Assembly: GCA_024280535.1 (NCBI GenBank)
Contig: JAJRPY010000020.1
Coordinates: 1-18,241 of the forward strand
Source of the DNA: Gammaproteobacteria bacterium
GTDB taxonomy: Bacteria; Pseudomonadota; Gammaproteobacteria; PS1; Pseudothioglobaceae
Length of the DNA: 18,241 bases
Direction: 5' to 3'
Shown piece by piece: positions 8,499 through 16,350 of this stretch (positions are counted from its first letter, which is position 1; every line of letters begins with the position of its first letter). The position numbers were made by a program, and so were the translations under genes. The notes below the pieces were generated by a model, which was given only the letters and a program-made list of their open reading frames with translations, searched no databases and had not been told where the DNA came from.

Positions 8499-9587
8499 AT
8501 GATACATTTTGGCTCAATATCCAAACAAACGTTTTTAGCGGATTATTGGCAGAAAAAACCGCTACTGATTAAGCAAGCATTACCCAATTTCATCTCACCA
8601 ATGACACCTGATGAGCTGGCAGGGCTTTCTTTAGAAGAAGAATTTGAATCACGTCTTATTACAGGCTCGACCACCAATCAACAGTGGTCATTAAGCGAAG
8701 GGCCGTTTCAAGCGCAGGATTTTTCAAAGTTGCCCGAGAAGGACTGGACTTTGCTAGTTCAAGGGGTTGACCAATTTATCCCTGAGATTGAAAATTTAAT
8801 CACGCATTTTGATTTTATACCGCGTTGGCGTTTTGATGATGTGATGATTTCTTATGCTGCCAAAGGCGGTAGTGTCGGGCCTCATTTTGACTTTTATGAT
8901 GTGTTTTTATTACAAGGCAGTGGCACTCGTCGTTGGATGCTGAGCCATAAAGATTGCCATTTAGACAATTATCTCGCAGGCGTTCCGCTGAGAATTATGA
9001 ATCAATTTAGTGCCGAGCAAGTATTTGAGGTTGAGCCTGGAGATATTTTATACATTCCGCCAAAAGTGGCACATCACGGCGTTAGTCTGGATGACCAATG
9101 CACCACCCTATCCTTTGGTTATCGTTCTTATCAGTATGCAGAGATGTTTTCGGGTTTTCCCAATCAGCCTCATGCTGATCAGTATTATGTCGATCCAATC
9201 TGGAATGATGAGCAAACGCCAGCATTCATCCCTCAATCAGCTGTGCAAGCGGCGAATAAAATTGCACACATTTCAGCTGCTGATTTTGCAAAATTTGTCA
9301 CCAGACTGGACAGTTTAGATCAAAAAATATTACAACAACTTGAATACCAGCAGCAAGGGCTTGATTTTAATATTAAAGCGCTTTATCGTCTGCATGCTGT
9401 GTGCAAAATTGCCTACCTACAGATTAACGACCAGCTGAAATTTTTTATCAATGGCTCAATACTAGACAGTCATTCTTTTGATACAACTACGCTTATTAAT
9501 TTTTGCAATCAAAGGCAATTGTCTGCAAGTAGCCACCCTGTCCTTACTCAGCATTTGTTTGCGCTAAATCTAATTCAATCAGTTTGA
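8499..9587 (+). CDS. roxA: Ribosomal protein uL16 arginine hydroxylase (JmjC-type oxygenase, RoxA/YcfD family)
   Basis: This 362-residue cupin-fold, Fe(II)- and 2-oxoglutarate-dependent oxygenase matches the bacterial RoxA (YcfD) family. In E. coli the enzyme hydroxylates Arg81 of ribosomal protein L16 using O2. The iron ligands are visible as HxD (His129, Asp131 in PHFDFYDV) and a distal His at 192/193 in PPKVAHHG. SGTRRWMLSH follows the HxD strand. The C-terminal part carries the helical dimerisation and winged-helix-like regions of the family. The start at 8499 gives MIHFGSISKQ, close to the family start; no clear ribosome site precedes it. A TACAAT box at 8483-8488 could be a local promoter but leaves almost no leader. 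Its stop lies two bases from the stop of the convergent gene. Confidence 0.9.
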   Translation: MIHFGSISKQTFLADYWQKKPLLIKQALPNFISPMTPDELAGLSLEEEFESRLITGSTTNQQWSLSEGPFQAQDFSKLPEKDWTLLVQGVDQFIPEIENLITHFDFIPRWRFDDVMISYAAKGGSVGPHFDFYDVFLLQGSGTRRWMLSHKDCHLDNYLAGVPLRIMNQFSAEQVFEVEPGDILYIPPKVAHHGVSLDDQCTTLSFGYRSYQYAEMFSGFPNQPHADQYYVDPIWNDEQTPAFIPQSAVQAANKIAHISAADFAKFVTRLDSLDQKILQQLEYQQQGLDFNIKALYRLHAVCKIAYLQINDQLKFFINGSILDSHSFDTTTLINFCNQRQLSASSHPVLTQHLFALNLIQSV

Positions 9588-9589
9588 CG

Positions 9590-10531
9590 CTATTTTTGTA
9601 ATACTTCTTTTGCTATTTTTTCCAATTGTTTTTCTAGGGTAGTTTTAGCCCGCCAATCTAGTAAATTTGTAGCCTTTGAATTATCTACTTGAAGCGATGA
9701 AAAAAGTCGCACGGCATCGGCCTGTTTGCCAATTAATCTAGCAGCAAAAACCATCCAATTAGTAGGCATTGGTACCAGTATTGTTTTTTTATTGAATGCG
9801 GTTAAGATTTTTTGTAGTAATTGTGTAGTGGATAAATCTTGCCCATCAGCAATCAAAAATATCTCATTTTTGGCTTTTTGATGATGAGTGCATAAGATAA
9901 TAAAATCCACTAAATTATCCAGTGCCACCAATGAACGAACATTATGAACAGCACCCAATGGCAACGGAACAGGATTTTTCGCCCAATTCAGCAATCTGCC
10001 AAAATTACCAGGTGCATTGTTTCCATACACCAAAGGCGGGCGAATAATCACCACTTCTAAATTATTTTTAGTGGCTAATTGCAATAAACTTTGCTCGGCC
10101 TCATATTTGGAAATAGCATACGGTTCTTGTGGATTGGGCGTATCAGTTTCTAAAAACGGTTTATTATTTTGATTGCCATTCACGCCAATTGAACTTAAGA
10201 ATATTAGTCTTTTTACGCCACTTTTGACTGCTTGTTTGGCTAAGTGATGTGTTAAATCTGTATTTATTTTCCTAAAATCAGCCAATATTTTTGCTTTATT
10301 GTTGTCAATAATATGCGCCTTTCCGGCCAAATGAACCACGCAATCAACACCATTTAACGCATCAGAAAAATCAGGCTCATTAGCAAAATCCCCAACCATA
10401 AATTGTTTAGCATGTGCTGGCATATCGGCTCTTTTTCGCAGTGCAATGGATACCTCGTATCCAGCAGTTAACATTGCCTTAGTTAGTGCTTTTCCAATAA
10501 ACCCCGTTGCACCAGTTATTAAAATTTTCAC
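9590..10531 (-). CDS. NAD-dependent epimerase/reductase, WbpV/Gnu-like (nucleotide or lipid-linked amino-sugar)
   Basis: This extended short-chain dehydrogenase (SDR) has a Rossmann motif GATGFIG at residues 7-13, the Ser pair in FLSSIGVNG (113-114) and the catalytic YAISK (Tyr138, Lys142). It resembles the group containing WbpV, a 4-keto-sugar reductase for UDP-QuiNAc, and Gnu, a 4-epimerase of undecaprenyl-PP-GlcNAc; VHLAGKAH and NVRSLVALDNLVD are typical of it. I place the start at the GTG at 10531, not the in-frame ATG at 10636. The 35 residues that the ATG would add are out-of-frame galE sequence unlike any SDR, whereas GTG gives VKILITGATG directly and overlaps the galE TGA as GTGA. That gives 313 residues. 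It is the last gene of the operon. The exact substrate is not settled. Confidence 0.85.
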   Translation of the reverse strand: MKILITGATGFIGKALTKAMLTAGYEVSIALRKRADMPAHAKQFMVGDFANEPDFSDALNGVDCVVHLAGKAHIIDNNKAKILADFRKINTDLTHHLAKQAVKSGVKRLIFLSSIGVNGNQNNKPFLETDTPNPQEPYAISKYEAEQSLLQLATKNNLEVVIIRPPLVYGNNAPGNFGRLLNWAKNPVPLPLGAVHNVRSLVALDNLVDFIILCTHHQKAKNEIFLIADGQDLSTTQLLQKILTAFNKKTILVPMPTNWMVFAARLIGKQADAVRLFSSLQVDNSKATNLLDWRAKTTLEKQLEKIAKEVLQK

Positions 10532-11526
10532 AATTGCTTGCTTTGCCAACGCCAAGCATCTTTGCACATGTCGTTTAGTGTATATTCTGCCTGCCAGCCT
10601 AAAACAGATTTTGCATAAGCAGTGTTTGCATAACAACTAGCAATATCTCCAGCTCTGCGACTGACGATTTCATAGGCAATTTTACGACCCGATGCCATCT
10701 CAAACCCTTTAACCATCTCTAATACAGAATAGCCCTGACCCGTGCCTAAATTGACTGTTAATAATTGTGATTTATTGACCAATGCTTGTAAGGCGTTAAC
10801 ATGACCTTTGGCCAAATCTAGCACATGAATATAATCTCGCACACCTGTGCCATCAGGTGTGTCATAATCATCCCCAAAAACATACAGTTTTTCTAATTTG
10901 CCGATGGCGACTTGAGAAATATAAGGCATTAAATTATTAGGGATGCCGTTTGGGTCTTCGCCAATCAGCCCGCTTTTATGCGCACCCACTGGATTGAAAT
11001 ATCTAAGCAAAGCAATATGCCAAGTGTCATCTGCCACAAACACATCCCGCAAAAAATCTTCAATCATTAATTTTGAACGACCGTAGGGGTTAGTGGCTGA
11101 AAGTGGGAAATTTTCCGCAATCGGTACTGTTTTTGGATCGCCATATACCGTAGCAGAGGAGCTAAAAACAAAAGTTTTACAGTTAAAATCACGCATCACT
11201 GCTGCTAAAACAAATGAGCCACCAACATTGGTATCGTAATAATCAATCGGTTTTTCTACCGACTCCCCTACTGCCTTTAATCCTGCAAAATGAATGACGG
11301 CATCAAAATTATGCCACTTAAATACCCGAGTGAGTTCGGCCTTATTACGCACATCAACTTGATAAAAAGGAATTTCACTACCAGTAATTTTTTCAACTCG
11401 CTTTAATGATTGCAAAGAAGAATTGCATAAATTATCCACCACCACCACCTCATAACCCGCTTCAATCAAGGCAATACAAGTATGAGTGCCGATATACCCT
11501 GCACCACCTGTTACTAAAATATTCAT
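10528..11526 (-). CDS. galE: UDP-glucose 4-epimerase
   Basis: GalE interconverts UDP-glucose and UDP-galactose, and often the N-acetyl forms, in the cytoplasm using tightly bound NAD+. The 332 residues match the classic length. GGAGYIG is at 7-13, HFAGLKAVGES at 79-89, the catalytic Ser124 in SSSATVYG, and Tyr148/Lys152 in NPYGRSK. The LRYFNPVGAH, GTGVRDYIHVLDLA and NLGTGQGYSV segments are typical of true GalE. A good ribosome site (AGAGGG, about seven bases before ATG) precedes it. Its TGA overlaps the GTG start of the next gene. Placement at the distal end of a glycan operon suggests that it supplies UDP-Gal or UDP-GalNAc for the polysaccharide. Confidence 0.95.
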   Translation of the reverse strand: MNILVTGGAGYIGTHTCIALIEAGYEVVVVDNLCNSSLQSLKRVEKITGSEIPFYQVDVRNKAELTRVFKWHNFDAVIHFAGLKAVGESVEKPIDYYDTNVGGSFVLAAVMRDFNCKTFVFSSSATVYGDPKTVPIAENFPLSATNPYGRSKLMIEDFLRDVFVADDTWHIALLRYFNPVGAHKSGLIGEDPNGIPNNLMPYISQVAIGKLEKLYVFGDDYDTPDGTGVRDYIHVLDLAKGHVNALQALVNKSQLLTVNLGTGQGYSVLEMVKGFEMASGRKIAYEIVSRRAGDIASCYANTAYAKSVLGWQAEYTLNDMCKDAWRWQSKQL

Positions 11527-11596
11527 CTCTTATCCCTCTAAATTGTTTAATTTTATACGTTCTCTCATATAATATTGCTACTAGGCAAAAGAAAAT

Positions 11597-12730
11597 TTAT
11601 ACCTTTAAAATTTCAGCAAATACAGTTGTTATAGCCTTATATTTATTGTTTTCACTTATTTTTAAATCATTCTGTAAGGAGAGTATGTAGGCTTCACAAT
11701 CTACTTGATTATCCATAATATTTAAAATTGAATTCAATAAAGACTCAGTATTAAATAACTGATATTTAATAATCTTATCCCCGTAAACAGCATTAGAATA
11801 TTCCTCATCTGGAGCAATGACAATAACGCCATTTTTAATACCCTCTATTATATGCAAGCCCAATGTTTCTATGATAGAGGTTGATACGACAATGGTATTA
11901 TCGCAAAATAATGCTTGCATTTTTTCTTTATCGGCAATATAGCCTAAAAAGTTTGTTTTACTATTGAATTTCTTATCCCATAAAATAGAATTTTCTAATT
12001 GATCCTTAGTTAGTGTTATGCTTATTTCAAAATCAATATTTCTGCCATCTAACTCAGCCAAAACATTAACAAAGTCTATGAAATTTTTATGTACGCTTTC
12101 AAAGTGTGGACCAACAATGTATAAAAATTTTATTTTTTTGGTAAAGTTGTATTTTTTTGGCTTAAAAAATGAATGATCAGAGACATCTACATCGCTTTTT
12201 ATATAAAACTTCTTATTGTTTGTATTAATAAAATGACTTATATTGTTTTTTACATGTGTGGATTGTATTTCAAAATATTGACTATTGCTCACCAGAGTTT
12301 TAGCCACCATCCTCTTTAAATAGACCTGCTTTATCCACATAAGAAAATGTTTATTTCCAATATAAGCAGCATCTAATTCTTTAGAATAAAAAACCAGACC
12401 ATGCATTTTAACCAATTGAGGAGCGTTTGAAAAAAATTGTGCCGTTCCAGAAAAGTTATACACCAATGCTATATTATGTTTTTTTATGATTTTTCTAAAA
12501 ATTATATTTTCATAATACAGCCTATGCAAATACCCTTTTTTTTGAATAACTTTAAATTGAAAATTATTTGTATGCAGGTGTTTCTTAAGAATAATATCAA
12601 TATTTTTATTTTTATAACAGATGATTAGAAAATTGTTAGCAAAATTCTTTTCACACTCTATCATCGCTTTTTCAAGAACCCTAATGCCTCCAGAATCTTG
12701 AATGCCGAATGCATTAAACAATATGTTCAT
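11597..12730 (-). CDS. GT-B glycosyltransferase (GT4-like), very AT-rich
   Basis: This 377-residue protein has the layout of a GT4-type glycosyltransferase. The N-terminal NAFGIQDSGGIRVLEK has the Gly-rich turn seen in the first GT-B lobe. The C-terminal lobe contains TLGLHIIE within an E-x7-E pattern (SIIETLGLHIIEG), which contacts the nucleotide-sugar donor in this family. No membrane span is evident, so it probably works at the inner membrane face. Donor and acceptor cannot be told from the sequence. Base composition is far more AT-rich than galE: bases 12121-12180 have 11 G+C of 60, while 10801-10860 in galE have 27 of 60. That suggests separate acquisition. A strong AGGAG ribosome site stands eight bases before the ATG, and 95 bases with two TATAAT boxes separate it from the flippase gene. 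Confidence 0.78.
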   Translation of the reverse strand: MNILFNAFGIQDSGGIRVLEKAMIECEKNFANNFLIICYKNKNIDIILKKHLHTNNFQFKVIQKKGYLHRLYYENIIFRKIIKKHNIALVYNFSGTAQFFSNAPQLVKMHGLVFYSKELDAAYIGNKHFLMWIKQVYLKRMVAKTLVSNSQYFEIQSTHVKNNISHFINTNNKKFYIKSDVDVSDHSFFKPKKYNFTKKIKFLYIVGPHFESVHKNFIDFVNVLAELDGRNIDFEISITLTKDQLENSILWDKKFNSKTNFLGYIADKEKMQALFCDNTIVVSTSIIETLGLHIIEGIKNGVIVIAPDEEYSNAVYGDKIIKYQLFNTESLLNSILNIMDNQVDCEAYILSLQNDLKISENNKYKAITTVFAEILKV

Positions 12731-12825
12731 TATTTAACTCCTGAGGTGGTTTTTTGTATTATATCTAACAGTGCATTCATTTTAATATTATAAGCATAGC
12801 TCGCCCTGTAGTTTTGTTGTATAAC
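12731..12825 (-). promoter_or_regulatory. Promoter-like gap between flippase and glycosyltransferase genes
   Basis: In an operon where other gaps are under 75 bases or absent, this 95-base gap holds two exact TATAAT boxes on the coding strand, at 12792-12787 and 12763-12758. The first is preceded by a TG two bases upstream, close to an extended -10. The -35 matches are poor (3 of 6 at best). Transcripts from the second would start about 20 bases before the glycosyltransferase ATG and include its AGGAG site. TATAAT is easily met by chance in such AT-rich DNA. Confidence 0.4.
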
Positions 12826-14535
12826 TTAACAATTCTTTTGACTTATTATTTGACCATTTTTTAATTCATAAATTTTGTCACAGCCTTGAATTGTGCTTAA
12901 TCTATGAGCGATAATAATTAAGGTTTTGTCTTTGCTAATTTTATAAATTTCAGACATTATTTTTTGCTCTGTATCGCTATCTAGCGCACTGGTAGCTTCA
13001 TCCAGTACTAATATTTCTGGCTGAGAGTATAAGGCTCTAGCAATGGCAATGCGTTGTTTTTGCCCGCCACTAAGCTGAATGCCGCCCTCGCCAACTTTGG
13101 TTTCTAGCCCTTCTTTTTCTTGCAAAAAATCATAAATATTGGCTTGTTGTAATACCTTTATTAATAACTTGTTGTCTTGCTTTGTGCCAAAGCAAATATT
13201 TTCTGCAACTGTGCCATCAAATAAATATACTTGTTGTGGAATATAGCCAATTTTAGAGCGCCAATTTTGTAAATTACGCTCATCTAAAGCTTCACCGTCA
13301 ATATAAATATTGCCATTTTTAGGTCGATACAAGCCAGTAATTAAATCTACCAAAGTGCTTTTACCTGAGCCACTATGCCCAATAAATGCAACACTGTCAC
13401 CCTGATTGATGGTTAAATTAATATTAGATAAAACATGATTTTTCTGATAAGCAAAATCAACTTGCTCCAAGCTGATTTTTTGCTCAAAATTGATGTTATT
13501 TTCTGCCAATATCTCTTGCTCTGTCTGTAATTCTTCACTTACTACTTCTATAGCTCTATACTGGTACATAAGTATATTGTAGCCACTGATAATGCGATTA
13601 ATAGAAGGCAAAAGTCTATATAAGGATAAAACAAATAAACTCAATATTGGCAAAATATAAAGCACATTAGTTTGATTTTTATATAATAAAAATACCAGTA
13701 ACAATATCACCAATCCAAAGCCACCTGTTTCTAGCACCATTCTAGGAATAACAATCAAAGTATCATTACGCTGAGATGCCTTAGAATACTCGTCCACTGC
13801 CGAATTAAATTGACCTTTTAGTATGTTTGTTGTTTGACTGTCTTTTAATTTTATATGTTTAAAATCCCCTAGCGCTTTATTAATAATTTCATATAATTTT
13901 GACTCTGCTGCTGCCCTCAATCTGCCATATAGCTCAATTCTTTTAGAAACCACTGTTGTCAAAAATAATAACTTAATGGCAAAAATTAATGTAAACACCA
14001 TGGTGACCTTCCAGCTAACCACCAACATTAAAATATACAACAATATAACAATAAAAAATTCAGATAGTATTAGTAATGCTGATTGAATAATTTGCACTAA
14101 ATGTGCTGCTTCTGTCATAATCGCCTTGGTTAGATAACTACTATTTTTGTTGACAAATGTTTTGTAGGGCATATTCAAATAAATGGCAAATAATTTTTGC
14201 GTCGTACTTGCATAAATACTCAATATATATTGATTAAGCGCATACATATACGTTATATTAATAATGGCTCTAAATATATAAAACGCCAATAATACAATAC
14301 CAAAAGCAATCGCAAAATTAAGCGGAGTGTCGAAGTTAAAAAAAGTAAAAATTTGATGGTAATATTTATTATCCGTAACTTGTTCAAAATTAGTCGCTAT
14401 GTCTATAAACGGCATTACTGTTGATATGCCAATTATCTCTACTAAAGAGATAACGATAGAAAATACCACCATCCACAACAAAGTAATCTTAGATTTTTTA
14501 TCAAGTAATTGGTATAGTTTGTTGATGTAATTCAT
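12826..14535 (-). CDS. pglK: PglK-type ABC lipid-linked oligosaccharide flippase
   Basis: This 569-residue half-transporter fuses an N-terminal six-span membrane domain (about 1-320) to a C-terminal ATPase. Walker A GHSGSGKST is at 386-394, the signature LSGGQ at 488-492, Walker B ILVLDE ends at Asp512 with catalytic Glu513, and the H-loop AHRLS follows. Length and the motifs near the N-terminus (STVMPFIDIATN) and in the ATPase (YIPQQVYLFDGTVAENI, IYKISKDKT) closely recall Campylobacter PglK/WlaB, as I remember that sequence. PglK flips undecaprenyl-PP-linked glycan from cytoplasm to periplasm. MsbA-like lipid A export is a less likely alternative. It lies 23 bases after fcl with no clear ribosome site. 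Placement in a sugar-nucleotide operon supports glycan export. Confidence 0.85.
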   Translation of the reverse strand: MNYINKLYQLLDKKSKITLLWMVVFSIVISLVEIIGISTVMPFIDIATNFEQVTDNKYYHQIFTFFNFDTPLNFAIAFGIVLLAFYIFRAIINITYMYALNQYILSIYASTTQKLFAIYLNMPYKTFVNKNSSYLTKAIMTEAAHLVQIIQSALLILSEFFIVILLYILMLVVSWKVTMVFTLIFAIKLLFLTTVVSKRIELYGRLRAAAESKLYEIINKALGDFKHIKLKDSQTTNILKGQFNSAVDEYSKASQRNDTLIVIPRMVLETGGFGLVILLLVFLLYKNQTNVLYILPILSLFVLSLYRLLPSINRIISGYNILMYQYRAIEVVSEELQTEQEILAENNINFEQKISLEQVDFAYQKNHVLSNINLTINQGDSVAFIGHSGSGKSTLVDLITGLYRPKNGNIYIDGEALDERNLQNWRSKIGYIPQQVYLFDGTVAENICFGTKQDNKLLIKVLQQANIYDFLQEKEGLETKVGEGGIQLSGGQKQRIAIARALYSQPEILVLDEATSALDSDTEQKIMSEIYKISKDKTLIIIAHRLSTIQGCDKIYELKNGQIISQKNC

Positions 14536-14558
14536 GGATTTTTAGTTGATAAAGCCGC

Positions 14559-15515
14559 TTACTGCTCGTGCTCACAATACCATTGATAGGTTTTTTTTAA
14601 TCCTTGCGTCAATTCAACACGATATTGCCAACCCATCTGCGTTAGCCTTGAGGTATCAATCAATTTTCGAGGAGTGCCATCTGGCTTGGTATCGTCAAAC
14701 ACTAATTTACCTTGAAAACCAACTACCGCTTTCATGGTTTCTGCCATTTTGCGAATAGTTATATCTTTGCCAGTGCCAATATTAATATGTGACAACATTG
14801 GCTTGGTGTTGGCTTGATAGGTTTTTTCGTCCAATCCTAATACAAATAAGGATGCTTGTGCCATATCATCAACAAATAAAAACTCCCGCATGGCATTACC
14901 CGTTCCCCATACAACTACTTCGCTATCTTGGTTAATTTTAGCCTGGTGAAATCTGCGCATTAAGGCAGGAATAACATGGGAATTTTCTGGATGAAAGTTA
15001 TCATAAGTGCCGTATAAATTAGTCGGCATCACACAGCGAAAATCTGTATTGTATTGTCTATTATAAGATTCACACAGCTTGATGCCGGCAATCTTAGCAA
15101 GTGCATAAGGTTCATTCGTTGCCTCAAGCACACCTGTTAGTAAACTATCCTCACGCATTGGCTGTTCAACCGCCTTGGGGTAAATACACGTACTGCCCAA
15201 AAATAACAAACGCTTAACCTTGTGTTGATAGGCGGCGTGAATAACATTGGCTTCAATCATCATATTTTGATAAATGAAATCTGCTGGATAGGTATCGTTT
15301 GCATAAATCCCACCAACTTTTGCCGCCGCTAAAATAACATAATCTGGCTTTTCGTCTTGAAAAAAATCTGCCACTGCGGATTGATTAACCAAATCTAACT
15401 CTTGATGAGTACGCAATAATAAATTGTTAAAACCGCTTGCAGTTAGCTGCCTAATAATGGCTGAGCCAACTAACCCTCTATGCCCAGCAATATAAATTTT
15501 GTCGTTAGGGTTCAT
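14559..15515 (-). CDS. fcl: GDP-L-fucose synthase (GDP-4-keto-6-deoxymannose 3,5-epimerase/4-reductase)
   Basis: Fcl takes the Gmd product GDP-4-keto-6-deoxy-D-mannose, epimerises C3 and C5 and reduces C4 with NADPH to give GDP-L-fucose. The 318 residues match the family. The nucleotide-binding motif [11 protein letters not shown] is at 10-20. The active-site GSTCIYPK contains Ser108 and Cys110, and Tyr137/Lys141 form YxxxK in [26 protein letters not shown] and [14 protein letters not shown] are strongly diagnostic. The start codon overlaps the stop of the upstream methyltransferase gene by one base (TAATG). Together with gmd and manC it completes GDP-fucose synthesis. Identification is firm. 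Confidence 0.97.
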   Translation of the reverse strand: MNPNDKIYIAGHRGLVGSAIIRQLTASGFNNLLLRTHQELDLVNQSAVADFFQDEKPDYVILAAAKVGGIYANDTYPADFIYQNMMIEANVIHAAYQHKVKRLLFLGSTCIYPKAVEQPMREDSLLTGVLEATNEPYALAKIAGIKLCESYNRQYNTDFRCVMPTNLYGTYDNFHPENSHVIPALMRRFHQAKINQDSEVVVWGTGNAMREFLFVDDMAQASLFVLGLDEKTYQANTKPMLSHINIGTGKDITIRKMAETMKAVVGFQGKLVFDDTKPDGTPRKLIDTSRLTQMGWQYRVELTQGLKKTYQWYCEHEQ

Positions 15516-16306
15516 TATTCGGTTAAATTGATTGTTTTGATGAAATCTTTATGTACGTAAATATCATCAAGTGAGTGAATCCTTCCCCACAAAAGATAAT
15601 TATTTTTAAACATAATGTCTCTTATTTTTTCATCTCCAATAATAGAGCAGCCAGGTGGATTATTTTCAATCGTTAGTACGCTGATTGTCACTGCCGAAAA
15701 ATCTATCCCTTTTAGTACGTTTAACTCATGCCCTTCAACATCTATAGACATATAATCTATATGCGTAATATGCTCATCTTTAAAGACTTCTTTTAGGGGT
15801 CTGACTTGAATGGTGATTTGTTCTGTTTCATGCTTATAGGTCTTACCGTCGTCTGTACTTTTCACAAAAGACAACATATCCTCCCAGCCTGAAACATTTT
15901 TTACCACAGAAAAAACCACTTCATCGTTTTTATCAGAGGCGCCAAAGGGGAATAATTTGGCCTTCCTGTGCTTCTCCCAAAGAGGTTTCATTAATGGCAG
16001 TGGTTCAAATACCGTACCACTCCAGCCCATTTCTTCAAAATAGAGTGTGTTATTAATGGTTAATGGATGGTTTCCACCCACGTCACAAAAAACCCCTTCT
16101 TTCTTATTTTTAAAAAAATGGTTATAAACAATATAATCTTGACTGTGCTGAGAATACAATACTTGAGCCTGTTTTATAAATATCTTGGTTTCGGGGTATT
16201 TTTTTTTAAACGGTCGCCCTTTTCTAACGACATTCATTTTTCTTAACTGCCCATAAATACTAGTTGGCGACAGTTTCTTTAATGCTGTTTTGAATATATT
16301 TACCAT
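15515..16306 (-). CDS. FkbM-family SAM-dependent methyltransferase
   Basis: This 263-residue protein contains an FkbM-type methyltransferase domain from about residue 85. The SAM-binding motif I is FCDVGGNHP, followed by the acidic FEPLP strand, then [20 protein letters not shown] and LTIENN. The first 70 residues are basic and less conserved. FkbM enzymes O-methylate sugars or polyketides. Within this operon, between gmd and fcl, a sugar O-methyltransferase acting on fucose or another residue of the glycan is the simplest reading, but no residue reveals the substrate. A GGAG ribosome site lies five bases before the ATG. It begins 44 bases after gmd and overlaps fcl by one base. Confidence 0.85.
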   Translation of the reverse strand: MVNIFKTALKKLSPTSIYGQLRKMNVVRKGRPFKKKYPETKIFIKQAQVLYSQHSQDYIVYNHFFKNKKEGVFCDVGGNHPLTINNTLYFEEMGWSGTVFEPLPLMKPLWEKHRKAKLFPFGASDKNDEVVFSVVKNVSGWEDMLSFVKSTDDGKTYKHETEQITIQVRPLKEVFKDEHITHIDYMSIDVEGHELNVLKGIDFSAVTISVLTIENNPPGCSIIGDEKIRDIMFKNNYLLWGRIHSLDDIYVHKDFIKTINLTE

Positions 16307-16350
16307 TTCATCTCCAATGTTATTAATGCTTTTTTGAACTTTTAATACTT

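Noticed and set aside
9010..9318. 102-codon plus-strand frame inside roxA
   Set aside because: It is a shifted frame of roxA with no start signal; the roxA frame carries the iron-binding motifs across this region.
11406..11690. 94-codon plus-strand frame spanning the galE-glycosyltransferase gap
   Set aside because: It overlaps the start of galE and the end of the glycosyltransferase antisense, has low-complexity AT-rich composition and no good ribosome site.
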